A stretch of DNA of 29,485 nt from JAJEAD01 sp964420925 (GCA_964420925.1 CAYQVB010000049.1:1-29485); one strand, 5' to 3'; shown: positions 1-7,996, counted from the first letter of the stretch. The notes: generated from the letters alone by a model not told the origin. A program made the numbers and translations.

Positions 1-865
1 ACGCGAAGGTCATCGTCGTGGTGCTCTTCACGAAGGTGTCGATGCGCCGGTGCGCGATGGCGAGCGCGCGCCGGGAGATGACGTCGAAACGGGCCATCTC
101 GAAGGCCTGCGACACGAAGGCGCGCACCACGCGAATGCCGCCGAGGTTCTCCTCCATCACCCGAGTGAGCACCGCCAGTTCTTCCTGCAGCGCGTACCAC
201 AGGTGGCGGAGCCGGAGCCGGGCGAGCGAAGCGCCGATCGCCACGAAGGGGGCGAAGCTGAGCGCGAGGCACCCGAGCAGCAGGTCGATCGACATCAGCA
301 GCCACGCGCCGCCCCCGACCAGTATCGAGAGCAGGATCACGCGCTGCAGCCCGGCGCTCACCCACAGCTTGGTGCCCTCGATGTCGAGGATGCCCCGCGT
401 CATCAGGTCCCCGGTGTGCACCCGGTCGTGGTAGCTGAAGGAGAGGCTCTGGATCTTGGCGTAGAGGGCGAGGCGCATCTGGTAGCCGATGAGCTGCCCC
501 ACCGCCTCTCCCTGGTAGTTCTGCATCATCGTGCACAGCCCCCGCGCGAACGAGGCCGCCAGGATCAGCATGGCGGCCCGGAGCAGCGCGGCGCGGGCCT
601 CGGCGTCATCGCCCGCCGACCCGAGCAGGCCCTGCGCGTAGTCGACCGCCTCGCCGATGAGCTGGGGGATGAAGAGTTGCGCGCTCGCCGCGAGCAGGGT
701 GGCGCCCATGCCGAGCGCCATCCGCCACGGGTGGGCGAAGGCCATGCGCGTGATGCGCCACAGGACTCCGGCATCGAAGGCGACCGCGGTGCGCCGCGTG
801 CGCACCGATTCCGGCACGAGAGCGAGCGTTCGATCGGGGGTGTCGGTAGCGGCGGGGGCGGACAT
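1..865 (-). CDS. ABC exporter, transmembrane half (3' end cut by window edge)
   Basis: The visible 288 residues are the N-terminal part of an MdlB/MsbA-like ABC exporter subunit. After a cytoplasmic stretch of about 45 residues come hydrophobic segments near residues 47-70, 90-110, 170-190 and 193-213. Between them lies the usual cytoplasmic-loop signature 'SFSYHDRVHTGDLMTR', and the later 'NLGGIRVVRAF' is typical of the type-1 exporter transmembrane domain. The nucleotide-binding domain would lie beyond base 1, so its Walker motifs cannot be seen. I chose the ATG at 863-865; no clear Shine-Dalgarno lies in front of it, and in-frame ATG codons about 40 residues later are alternatives, though they would trim the cytoplasmic lead. 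The substrate cannot be predicted. The reading frame runs off the window, so the gene is partial here and not necessarily broken. Confidence 0.85.
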   Translation of the reverse strand, partial: MSAPAATDTPDRTLALVPESVRTRRTAVAFDAGVLWRITRMAFAHPWRMALGMGATLLAASAQLFIPQLIGEAVDYAQGLLGSAGDDAEARAALLRAAMLILAASFARGLCTMMQNYQGEAVGQLIGYQMRLALYAKIQSLSFSYHDRVHTGDLMTRGILDIEGTKLWVSAGLQRVILLSILVGGGAWLLMSIDLLLGCLALSFAPFVAIGASLARLRLRHLWYALQEELAVLTRVMEENLGGIRVVRAFVSQAFEMARFDVISRRALAIAHRRIDTFVKSTTTMTFA

Positions 866-1052
866 GGAACTCGCGCGAGGCAGCCGGCCATTGTCGTCAA
901 GAGAGAGACTGAGGACAAGGTCGGCCTGCGGGCGAAATGCGTCACACGGCGCACCTGCCCACGGGCGCACCGGAGCTCCGAGACCGTCTTCTCGTCCCCG
1001 TCAGGGATGAGGAGGATGGCGACCGCCCCGGTTGCGCTGCTCGCGTTGCGGT

Positions 1053-1115
1053 CTACGGCTCCACGATCTCAATGCCGACGTCACGGAGATTCCGGACGTT
1101 GCGCGTCAAGCGTTT
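1053..1115 (-). pseudogene. VapC/PIN-domain C-terminal relic
   Basis: A 20-codon stretch ending at a TAG (1053-1055) reads like the last residues of a VapC-type PIN toxin. It contains 'RLTRNVRNL', then a gap, then 'VGIEIVEP' and stop, as in the PIN ending T-R-N-(x)-DF..G..V.NP. Upstream in the same frame the translation is low-complexity antisense of the sulfatase, so nothing else of the toxin remains. The relic overlaps the last 10 bases of the sulfatase gene, as if a deletion or rearrangement joined the two. The motif match is by eye and short, so it could be chance. Confidence 0.4.
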
Positions 1116-2752
1116 GGCCGGCGGTCGCGCTTGGCGAGCTCCTCGTCGACCGCGGCCTGGTTCCAGTAGCCCATGTAGAAGCCTTCCTCGAGCCATGCGT
1201 CGTAGTCCCTGCTGCGGTCTCCAATCGTGCGGATCGTCGCGTCGTCGACGGTAGTGCGCGACTTGTGGGTGCGAGCCCACTCGAAGAGTCGGTCGCTCAG
1301 CTCGTGTCGCACCGTCTCCCGCGCCGGATCCCGCCCGAGATCGACGCGCTCGGCGGGATCCTCGGCGCGGTCGAAGAGCAGCGGCGGCGCCCCCTCGACC
1401 TGCCAGAGCTTGTAGCGGCGGTCGGCCACCATCGTCACCCTGCTCGTGGCGACGCTGCTGCCGAGGGTGTGGCGGGCAAGGTCGAAGGAGAAGTCATACT
1501 CGGAGACGACGAACTCCCGCGAGGTGCCCGCTCCCGGATCGTGAAGCTCCGGCAGCAGCGAACGGCCCTCCACGAGATGCGCCGGCGCCTCCCCACCGAA
1601 CCATTCGATGAGCGTCGGCACCACGTCGACGAGCTCCACCATGGACGCGGAAACGCTCCCGCGGGTGCGCTCCGCCGCCGCGCTCGGATCGACGACGATG
1701 AAGGGCAGCCGGACACTGGGGTCGTGAAACAAGTACTTCTCGCCCAGCCAGTGATCGCCGAGGTAGTCGCCGTGGTCGGCGCTGAGCACGATGAGGGTGG
1801 AGTCGAGCAAGCCCGTCCGGCGGAGACACGCAAGCACCCGCGCGATCATGTCGTCCACCTCCTCGACGAGTCCCATGTAGGCGGGAATCACGTGGCGTCT
1901 TGCCGCCTCCGGCACCAGCACCCGGCTGTAGTTCTGCCGCATGAAGGCGTCGACGAGCGGATGCGGGTTCTCGAGCTCGGCTTCCGCGCGGTTGGCGGGC
2001 ACGACGTCGCTCGCCGCGTAGCGCGCGTGGTAAGGAGCGGGGGCAAGATAGGGCCAGTGCGGCTTTATGTACGAGAGGTGCATCATCCAGGGGGAGGAGC
2101 CCGCGCCTTCGCTCTCGATGAACTCCTCCGCCCGACCCGTGATGAACGCGCTCTCGGAGTGCCCGGCGGGAACGCGGGCCGGCTTGTCGGCGTTCTCGTA
2201 GAAGACGCCGACCAGGCACTCTCCCCTCTCGTCCTGCGCCGTCGCCGCCCACTCCTCCCAGAGGTTCCGCCCCTCGAAGCCGCAGCGCCTCAGGTACGCG
2301 TGGTAGTCGGTGGCGCCATCGTCCGGCAAGAAGTGGCCGTCATGGCGCACCAGCGACTCGAAGCCCCCGTGCACGATGCGCTGCCCCGCCGCCGAATCCC
2401 GATCGATGCCGAGCCAGGCTATCGCCGCCTCGTTCACAGCGACGTGGCTCTTGCCGATCAGCAGGGGTCGCACCCCGATGGGGCGGAGGTAGTCGCCTAC
2501 GGTCCGCTCGTCGACCCGCAGGGGAAAGCCGTTGCAGGTGGCTCCGTGCGAGCGCACGTAGCGCCCGGTGTAGGCCGACATTCGCGAGGGCCCGCAGCAC
2601 GGCGACTGCGCGTAGGCGTGCTCGAAGCGCACTCCGCGCGATGCGAGACGGTCGATGGCCGGGGTGCGCAGGGTCGGGTGCCCGGCGCAGCCGAGGTAGT
2701 CGAAGCGCAACTGGTCGCACATGATCCACAGCGCGTTGCGGGGCCGGGACAC
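1106..2752 (-). CDS. Phosphonate monoester hydrolase / sulfatase family enzyme
   Basis: A 548-residue alkaline-phosphatase-superfamily hydrolase. The sulfatase signature is at Cys53 (C-G-P-S-R, residues 53-57, followed by 'YTGR'); this Cys is the one converted to formylglycine. Metal-ligand regions are D13 near the N-terminus and 'ADHG' at 325-328. The 'KPHWPY' around H232 and the 'PTLIEWFGG' and 'GRSLLP' segments resemble phosphonate monoester hydrolases (PMH), which are promiscuous toward phosphate, phosphonate and sulfate esters. Choline-O-sulfatase belongs to the same broad family and is an alternative. No signal peptide is seen, so it is probably cytoplasmic. The start is a GTG at 2750-2752, four bases after the stop of the flavin reductase gene, making this the last gene of the five-gene minus-strand set. 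A formylglycine-generating enzyme is not in the window. Confidence 0.85.
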   Translation of the reverse strand: MSRPRNALWIMCDQLRFDYLGCAGHPTLRTPAIDRLASRGVRFEHAYAQSPCCGPSRMSAYTGRYVRSHGATCNGFPLRVDERTVGDYLRPIGVRPLLIGKSHVAVNEAAIAWLGIDRDSAAGQRIVHGGFESLVRHDGHFLPDDGATDYHAYLRRCGFEGRNLWEEWAATAQDERGECLVGVFYENADKPARVPAGHSESAFITGRAEEFIESEGAGSSPWMMHLSYIKPHWPYLAPAPYHARYAASDVVPANRAEAELENPHPLVDAFMRQNYSRVLVPEAARRHVIPAYMGLVEEVDDMIARVLACLRRTGLLDSTLIVLSADHGDYLGDHWLGEKYLFHDPSVRLPFIVVDPSAAAERTRGSVSASMVELVDVVPTLIEWFGGEAPAHLVEGRSLLPELHDPGAGTSREFVVSEYDFSFDLARHTLGSSVATSRVTMVADRRYKLWQVEGAPPLLFDRAEDPAERVDLGRDPARETVRHELSDRLFEWARTHKSRTTVDDATIRTIGDRSRDYDAWLEEGFYMGYWNQAAVDEELAKRDRRPNA

Positions 2753-2756
2753 CGGC

Positions 2757-3467
2757 TCACTCCGCCGGGCCGGGATTGGGCAGCGGGGTACGCTCGGTGA
2801 GCCGGGCGGCGCCCGCGGCGCCGTGCTCTCGAAGCGCCGCGAACTCCGGGCGGCGCATCCGGAAGCGCCGCCCCTGCTCGCAGTAATGCCCGGCGAGACG
2901 CCCGATGGGGCGGTAGCGGGAGGGATCGACCCGGCCCTCGCGCCAGATCGCCTCGCTCACGTGATAGCGCACCACGCGCCCGATCACCATGTGGTTTCTC
3001 CTCCCCACCGGGGTGACGCTTTCCACCGTGCACTCGAGCGCGGCCGCCGCTTCCGCCACCCGGGCCGGCCGCACGCGCTCCGCGGCGCACTTCCCGAGCC
3101 CCGCCCAGGCGAACTCGTCCTCGTCCGGGGGCATGCGCACCGCGGAGATCTCCATCGCCTCGGCCAGCGCGCTCGTGACGAAGCTCACCACGAACTCCGG
3201 CAGCTCCTGCAGGTTCCGCCAGGTGTCGGTCTTGCCCTCGATGCTGAACATGAGCATCGGCGGGTCGTCGGACACTGCGTTGAAGTACGAGTGCGGCGCG
3301 AGGTTGTCGACGCCCTCGGCCGAGCGGGTCGAGACCCAGGCGATGGGTCGGGGCACGATCAGGGCCGTGTGGAGACGATAGACGTCCCGAGGCGACCAGG
3401 ACGTGGGGTCCAGACGCAAGGGCGCGTCGAGGCGCCGAGGCGGGGCGAGAAACTCGAGCTGGCCCAT
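2757..3467 (-). CDS. Flavin reductase-like (DIM6/NTAB) FMN-binding protein
   Basis: A 236-residue protein with the split-barrel flavin reductase-like domain at about residues 28-190. Family landmarks are 'PRPIAWVST' (39-47), then 'NLAPHSYFNAVSDDPP' with the phosphate- and flavin-contacting segment, and a long insertion typical of the DIM6/NTAB group. Such proteins bind FMN and use NAD(P)H to reduce flavin, or act as oxidoreductases directly. The ATG at 3465-3467 has a good ribosome site (GGAGG five bases upstream). It lies 27 bases after the ThDP enzyme gene and 4 bases before the sulfatase gene, so it is clearly part of the same transcript. It may supply reducing power to the Rieske oxygenase of the operon, for which no ordinary [2Fe-2S] reductase is encoded here; that role is inference. 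Confidence 0.85.
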   Translation of the reverse strand: MGQLEFLAPPRRLDAPLRLDPTSWSPRDVYRLHTALIVPRPIAWVSTRSAEGVDNLAPHSYFNAVSDDPPMLMFSIEGKTDTWRNLQELPEFVVSFVTSALAEAMEISAVRMPPDEDEFAWAGLGKCAAERVRPARVAEAAAALECTVESVTPVGRRNHMVIGRVVRYHVSEAIWREGRVDPSRYRPIGRLAGHYCEQGRRFRMRRPEFAALREHGAAGAARLTERTPLPNPGPAE

Positions 3468-3494
3468 TTCAACCTCCGAACATCGGCTTGGGGC

Positions 3495-5195
3495 TCAGTA
3501 GCGCTGCGCCCAGTCCTCGGCGTCCCAGGCGAGCGGCGGCGCCGCGTCGATGTCGGTCACCACGTCGATCACCGCGGGCCGTCGAGCCGCGTGCGCCCGC
3601 TCGAGCGCCGGCCGGATCTCCTCGGGACGGGTGACCCGGATTCCAAGTGCCCCGATGCCGTTCGCGAGCGCGGCGAAGTCCACCTCGTTGTGGACCCACA
3701 GGGTTTCGGACTGCGGCGTCGGCTCGCCGTCGTAGGCGAGCGTGAAGCCGCGACGCGACTGGTTGCCGGAGTGGTTGTTGTTCACGACCGTGATCGCGGC
3801 GATGTCCCGGCGCACCGCGGTCTCGATTTCGGCGATGTGATACCACAGGCCCAGGTCACCGGTGAAGGTCACCACCGGCCGCTCGGGAGCCGCGCACTTG
3901 GCGCCGAGGCCGGCGGGAAAGGCCCAGCCGAGATGGCCGGCGCTGCGCACGAAGCGCTGGCCGGCATCGCGGAGCTCGAACATGCTCGCCATCCACATCC
4001 CGGCGTGCCCGGTGTCGACCACCACCACCGCGTCCTCGGGAAGCCAGGCGCCGAGCTCCGCGCAGAGGCGCTCGGGACGGATCGGGACAGCATTGGAGCG
4101 CACCTGAGCCTCGCGCTCGCCGAGCCAGGCATCGGCGGCGGCGCGCACCGCCCGCAGCCAGTCGACCCTCGAGGCGGGAGGCGGAGGCGCGTCGAGCTCG
4201 AGCATCTGCCGCAGGACCGTCCGGGCGTCGCCGTGCAGGCCGATCCCGATCGGAATCTCGCTGCCGATCACCTCGGCCACGATGTCGATCTGCGCGCTCT
4301 CCACCCCGGGCCAGGGCAGGCGCCAAAAGTTCGTCGTCATGCTGCCGGCGCCGCTGCCGACGAAGAGGGCGAAGTCCGCTTCGTGCACCGAGCGGTTCGC
4401 GCTCGGGCGGGAGTAGGTTCCCATCACCCCGAGCGCGAGGGGATGGCCCTCCGGGATCGCGCCGCGCCCGTTCAGCGAGGTCGCCACCGGCACCTGCAGC
4501 GCCTCCGCGAGCCGGACCAGCTCCGCCGCCGCCCCGGAATGGTGCACGCCGCCCCCCGCGACGATCACCGGCCGCTCCGCCGCCTGCAGGCGCCCGACCA
4601 GGCGCCGGCAGTCATCGATCCCGGCGGCGGGCCGGTAGGCGGGCACCCGACGGTGCCGCGGGTCGCAGCGAGGCTGCATGTCGGCGGCCTCGCGGTCGAT
4701 CTCGCCCTCCTGGCCGGCAAACTGCAAGTGCACGAGCCCCGGGCAGCCGGAGGTCGCCTCGCCAAACGCGCGTGCGATGAGATCCGGGAAGCGCTCCACC
4801 GCCCCAAGCGCGGCGTTGAGCTTGGTGTAGGGGGCGAAGGCGGGCAGGTCGTCGGCGGCCTGGTAGAGATTCCGGTGGCAAAGCTGCGGCGGGCTGCCCC
4901 CAGTCATCGCGATCACCGGCGAGCTCGCCAGGTACGCGTCGCGAAGCCCGGCCGCGAGGTTGAGCGCGCCGACCTGCTGGGCCATGCATACCCCCGGCCG
5001 GCCCGACACGCGTGCGTAGCCGTCCGCCATGTACGCGGCCGACTTCTCCCCGTGGGTATGGATGACCTCGATGCCGGTGCGCCGCTCCATCTCCGCCATG
5101 CTGCGCCGCAGCACCGCGGGCACCATGAACACGTGCGTGACGCCGTAGGCGTCCAGCATTTCCGCCAGCACCCGGGCGCCGCTGGTGCGCGTCAT
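3495..5195 (-). CDS. Thiamine-diphosphate-dependent decarboxylase/synthase (acetolactate-synthase-like)
   Basis: A 566-residue enzyme with the three-domain layout of the acetolactate synthase/benzoylformate decarboxylase family: an N-terminal Pyr domain with the cofactor-activating Glu50 in 'HTHGEKSAAYMADGYAR', a central domain with 'VIVAGGGVHHSGA' (about 210-222), and a C-terminal PP domain. The ThDP motif is G446-D447-L-G, followed by 'NNN' at 472-474. The third position of the usual GDG is Leu. The start is the ATG at 5193-5195, which overlaps the stop of the Rieske gene as ATGA, indicating translational coupling. A longer open frame continues upstream but only as antisense-like sequence. 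The substrate cannot be read from sequence; a 2-oxo acid produced from the oxygenase product is plausible. Confidence 0.85.
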   Translation of the reverse strand: MTRTSGARVLAEMLDAYGVTHVFMVPAVLRRSMAEMERRTGIEVIHTHGEKSAAYMADGYARVSGRPGVCMAQQVGALNLAAGLRDAYLASSPVIAMTGGSPPQLCHRNLYQAADDLPAFAPYTKLNAALGAVERFPDLIARAFGEATSGCPGLVHLQFAGQEGEIDREAADMQPRCDPRHRRVPAYRPAAGIDDCRRLVGRLQAAERPVIVAGGGVHHSGAAAELVRLAEALQVPVATSLNGRGAIPEGHPLALGVMGTYSRPSANRSVHEADFALFVGSGAGSMTTNFWRLPWPGVESAQIDIVAEVIGSEIPIGIGLHGDARTVLRQMLELDAPPPPASRVDWLRAVRAAADAWLGEREAQVRSNAVPIRPERLCAELGAWLPEDAVVVVDTGHAGMWMASMFELRDAGQRFVRSAGHLGWAFPAGLGAKCAAPERPVVTFTGDLGLWYHIAEIETAVRRDIAAITVVNNNHSGNQSRRGFTLAYDGEPTPQSETLWVHNEVDFAALANGIGALGIRVTRPEEIRPALERAHAARRPAVIDVVTDIDAAPPLAWDAEDWAQRY

Positions 5196-6289
5196 GCCGG
5201 TGCGGCCATCGCGGTGCGCACGAGGTCGTGGAAGTACTTGATGACATGCTCGGACGAAACGCCACGACTCGGTGTGCAGAAGAGCCGGGCCCGCTCGAAC
5301 CCGAGGCTCGCCATCCCGCGCTGCACACCGGCCGCGACCTCGGCGTCCTCCGCCCCAGTGGTCTCGGCGTGATGCGCGGCGTACTCGCGAATGGTGTCCG
5401 CGGGTCCGCCGACATCCGAGAACCACCGGTAATGGTAGAGCGATTCGTCGTGGCGCACCGGGGCCATGTGGCGAATGCACCAGACGAGCCCGATGCCGGG
5501 GATCGGGTACAGGCCCATCGCGGTATTGGGCCAGAAGTACCACAGCCGCTGCGTCATCAGTCCGTCTCGCCCCCCGACGACGTGACGCTGCACCAGCGCC
5601 TCCGCGCTCACCTGGTAGGAGTCCGGGTCGATGATGTGGGTGCTGAGGTGGCCGTGCACCGGTCCGCAGTGGTAGCACTCGGAGAAGTTCTCGACCGAGG
5701 CTTTCCAGTTGCATCGGTGGATCAGCGGACTCTCGTGCACGAGCTCCTGCTCGGCGACATTCTCCTTGAAGCCGAGGATCTCCTCCTCCACTCCGTCGAA
5801 CACCGCTGCGAGAGGCGGGGCATCCGCATCCAGATTGAGGAACACCGCGCCCGCCAGCGTCTCCACCCGCACCGCGGAAAGGCGTACCTCGCCCGGCACG
5901 AAGTCCGGCACCCGCTCCATGTGCGGAGCTTTCAGCAAGCGCCCGTCGAGATCGTAGACCCAAGCATGATAGGGACAGACCAGGCGCCGGCACTCGCCGC
6001 TCCCGGACGCGAGCACGTGGCCACGGTGACGGCAGGCGTTGTGGAAGGCGTTGAGGCGGCCCTCGTCGTTGCGGACCACCAGCACCTCCTGGTCGGCGAC
6101 CCGTGCCACGAACCAGGCGCCGGGGGACTTCGCCATGCACTCGTGGCCGACACAGATCCAGCTCCGGTAGAAGATCCGGCGTTTCTCGAGCTCGAAGTGG
6201 GCGGGATCGGTGTAGTGCGCCGCCGGCAGGCCCGAGGCCGAAGCCGCCGCCCGGTTGTCGCAGCGCAGCGCGAGGAGCTGCTCGTACAT
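5192..6289 (-). CDS. Rieske non-haem iron oxygenase, CntA/quaternary-amine type
   Basis: A 365-residue alpha subunit of a ring-hydroxylating-type oxygenase. The Rieske [2Fe-2S] motif is C86-x-H88-x16-C105-x2-H108. The catalytic domain has E204, H207 and H212 in 'NFSECYHCGPVH', and a likely third ligand at D315 in 'TGAEDAEVAAGVQRG'. Glu at the position preceding the two His (E204) matches the bridging residue known in carnitine monooxygenase CntA, where most Rieske enzymes have Asp. This places it near carnitine, betaine and stachydrine N-dealkylating enzymes. It has no transmembrane or signal segment. The ATG at 6287-6289 is preceded by a weak GGGACGGGAC, 17 bases after the cupin stop; the 3' end overlaps the next gene by ATGA. 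The reductase partner is not identified. Family call is firm; substrate is inferred. Confidence 0.88.
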   Translation of the reverse strand: MYEQLLALRCDNRAAASASGLPAAHYTDPAHFELEKRRIFYRSWICVGHECMAKSPGAWFVARVADQEVLVVRNDEGRLNAFHNACRHRGHVLASGSGECRRLVCPYHAWVYDLDGRLLKAPHMERVPDFVPGEVRLSAVRVETLAGAVFLNLDADAPPLAAVFDGVEEEILGFKENVAEQELVHESPLIHRCNWKASVENFSECYHCGPVHGHLSTHIIDPDSYQVSAEALVQRHVVGGRDGLMTQRLWYFWPNTAMGLYPIPGIGLVWCIRHMAPVRHDESLYHYRWFSDVGGPADTIREYAAHHAETTGAEDAEVAAGVQRGMASLGFERARLFCTPSRGVSSEHVIKYFHDLVRTAMAAPA

Positions 6290-6306
6290 GGATTCGTCCC
6301 GTCCCG

Positions 6307-6870
6307 TCAGCCCTTCGGCTCGTGCAGGAAGCTCATCTCGTCGCTGTCCCCGGACTGGAAGGACACCATGCGATTGTAGGAGTAGCTCGGCAGGTCCTGC
6401 ACCGTCCATATCAGGGCCACCTCGTCGCCGGTGTTCCAGTGCTCGTGCCAGGAGTAGGAGGGGCAGGAGAAGGTGTCCCCCGCCTCCCAGCCGATCCGAT
6501 AGTGGTCGATGGTCGAGTAACCGCGGCCCTGGATGATGTAGTAGAGGGAGCCCGGAGTGTGCCGGTGCATGTCGATGCCCTCGCCCGGCTTCAGCCAGTG
6601 AATCGTCGCCCACATGGTGGGGATGGTGGAGTTGTAGTCGGAGTCCACGCTCCGCAACGACACGTAGCGGGTGTTGCCGTCCCAGCGCTCGTCCTCGGCC
6701 ATCGCCTCGAGCTCGGCCCGGACCGCCTTCATCGACCACTTCGCGGGCCGGATGCCGGGCGGCAGGGAGCCGTCCATGTACTGGTGGTGGTCGAGGAGAT
6801 CGCCCGCCGACTCGTCCACCGGGACGAACTCGGACGGGGTGCTGCGGTTTCTCTTCAGTGGTGCGCTCAT
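6307..6870 (-). CDS. Cupin-domain protein
   Basis: A 187-residue single-domain cupin. Cupin motif 1 is around H102 and H104 ('MHRHTPGSLYYIIQG'); the usual metal-binding Glu of this motif is not present and a Tyr occupies the region. Motif 2 is at about residues 130-146 ('AGDTFSCPSYSWHEHWN') with H142 and H144. The outline resembles half of a gentisate dioxygenase-like bicupin, so it could be a metal dioxygenase or isomerase, or a non-catalytic sensor. It is the first gene of the minus-strand set and starts at the ATG 6868-6870 with AAAGG about ten bases upstream. The adjacent regulator gene is divergent, leaving a 159-base control region. Its role in the pathway is unknown. Confidence 0.8.
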   Translation of the reverse strand: MSAPLKRNRSTPSEFVPVDESAGDLLDHHQYMDGSLPPGIRPAKWSMKAVRAELEAMAEDERWDGNTRYVSLRSVDSDYNSTIPTMWATIHWLKPGEGIDMHRHTPGSLYYIIQGRGYSTIDHYRIGWEAGDTFSCPSYSWHEHWNTGDEVALIWTVQDLPSYSYNRMVSFQSGDSDEMSFLHEPKG

Positions 6871-6960
6871 GATTCAATGCCTTTGAAAGTCATTCAGAGC
6901 TGACGGGAAGGTGGGGCGAGACACAGAATGCCACGATCCCCTCGCCGGCGAAGGCCGAAC

Positions 6961-6977
6961 CTCGACCGTGGTTCGAG
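6961..6977. promoter_or_regulatory. Inverted repeat, candidate operator in the divergent control region
   Basis: Seven-base arms CTCGACC and GTTCGAG separated by GTG, with one mismatch, sit between the cupin and AraC-type regulator genes. The position is right for autoregulation or activation of the five-gene set. AraC-family regulators more often bind direct repeats, so this is only a candidate. Confidence 0.25.
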
Positions 6978-7029
6978 ATTGTGGACGGGTGTCCGAGACC
7001 AGGCCCGAGCGGGGAGCCCGCGGCCGGTC

Positions 7030-7977
7030 ATGATCATGCGGATTGGCTTCATCCCGGTACCCGGGTTCAACATGATGTCGCTGAGCGCCGCCATCGAGCC
7101 CCTGCGCATCGCGAACCGCATGCGCAACGAGCAGCTCTTCGAGTGGACCACGCTGTGGTGCGAGCGCCGCACCGAGGCGAGCAACGGCCTCGCGATCGAG
7201 CCCGAGCGCGACTTCACCCGAACCGGGGACCTCGATGTGCTCTTCGTGTGCGCGAGCTTCAACGCCGCGGGCGCTCGCTCGTCCGGCGCGGTGGAGTGCC
7301 TGCGTCGCTTCGCCCGCAGCGGCAGGGCGCTCGGAGCGATCGGTACCGGAACCTATCTTCTCGCATGGGCGGGACTGCTCGGCGGTTGCCGCTGTACCAT
7401 TCACTGGGAGCACCTGCCCGCGTTCGCCGAGGCATTTACTCGCCTCGATGTCACCGAGAATCTCTACGAGATCGATCGGAAGCGCTACACCACCGGCGGC
7501 GGCACCGCGGTCCTCGACATGATGCTGCATCTGATCGGGGAGTGGACGGACCGCCGGCTCGCGCTGGAGATCTCCACCCAGGTCCTTTACCGCAACGTGA
7601 GGCCGGCCGACGATCATCAGCGGAGCGCGGAGAGCCTCTCCACCGCGCTCTTCTCCCCGAGTCTGCGCTCGGCTACCGCACTCATGCGGGAACACACGCT
7701 CGATCCACTCACCATCCCTGCCATCGCCGAGGCGGTCGGCCTCTCCCAGCGTCAGCTCGAGCGCCTGTTCAAGGCGCACTATCGCTGCTCGCCGCTCGAC
7801 TACTACCTGCGCCTGCGCCTGGAGCGCGCCCGGAACCTGCTGCTCGAGTCGACCCTTCCGGTCGGCGAGGTGGGGCGCGCGGTCGGCTTCGTCGGGTCCA
7901 GCCACTTCGCCCGCAGGTACGCGGAGCAATTCGGCGCGACGCCGAGCGCCGAGCGCCGGCGGGCTCGCATCGACTAG
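7030..7977 (+). CDS. AraC-family regulator with GATase-1-like sensor domain (GbdR/CdhR-like)
   Basis: A 315-residue regulator. Residues 1-190 form a DJ-1/PfpI (class I glutamine-amidotransferase-like) domain, beginning 'MRIGFIPVPGFNMMSLSAA'. The nucleophile-elbow region is 'IGTGTYLLAWAGLLGG', with no Cys, so the domain is a sensor and not an enzyme, followed by 'TIHWEH' as in GbdR and CdhR. The C-terminal 100 residues carry two AraC helix-turn-helix units ('IPAIAEAVGLSQRQLERLF' and 'VGEVGRAVGFVGSSHFARRY'). Regulators of this architecture control glycine betaine, carnitine and arginine catabolism, which fits the adjacent CntA-like oxygenase. I placed the start at ATG 7030 with GGGGAG thirteen bases upstream; ATG 7036 is equally possible, and an upstream in-frame start at 6928 would add 34 low-complexity residues. 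Confidence 0.85.
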   Translation: MIMRIGFIPVPGFNMMSLSAAIEPLRIANRMRNEQLFEWTTLWCERRTEASNGLAIEPERDFTRTGDLDVLFVCASFNAAGARSSGAVECLRRFARSGRALGAIGTGTYLLAWAGLLGGCRCTIHWEHLPAFAEAFTRLDVTENLYEIDRKRYTTGGGTAVLDMMLHLIGEWTDRRLALEISTQVLYRNVRPADDHQRSAESLSTALFSPSLRSATALMREHTLDPLTIPAIAEAVGLSQRQLERLFKAHYRCSPLDYYLRLRLERARNLLLESTLPVGEVGRAVGFVGSSHFARRYAEQFGATPSAERRRARID

Positions 7978-7996
7978 GCATGATCCGGCCGCCGAC

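Noticed and set aside
50..2800. Long plus-strand open frame opposite the ABC exporter and sulfatase genes
   Set aside because: The minus strand carries clear family motifs. The plus-strand translation is low-complexity Arg/His/Gly-rich sequence typical of antisense frames at high GC.
2721..5372. 883-codon plus-strand open frame
   Set aside because: It is antisense to flavin reductase and ThDP enzyme genes with intact motifs and has no family resemblance.
6967..6990. GGTTCGAGATT resembling a tRNA T-loop
   Set aside because: No acceptor or anticodon stem can be formed around it.
6928..7029. 34-residue N-terminal extension of the AraC-type regulator
   Set aside because: It is basic low-complexity sequence, not found in GbdR/CdhR-type proteins. 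The family N-terminus begins at 7030 or 7036.
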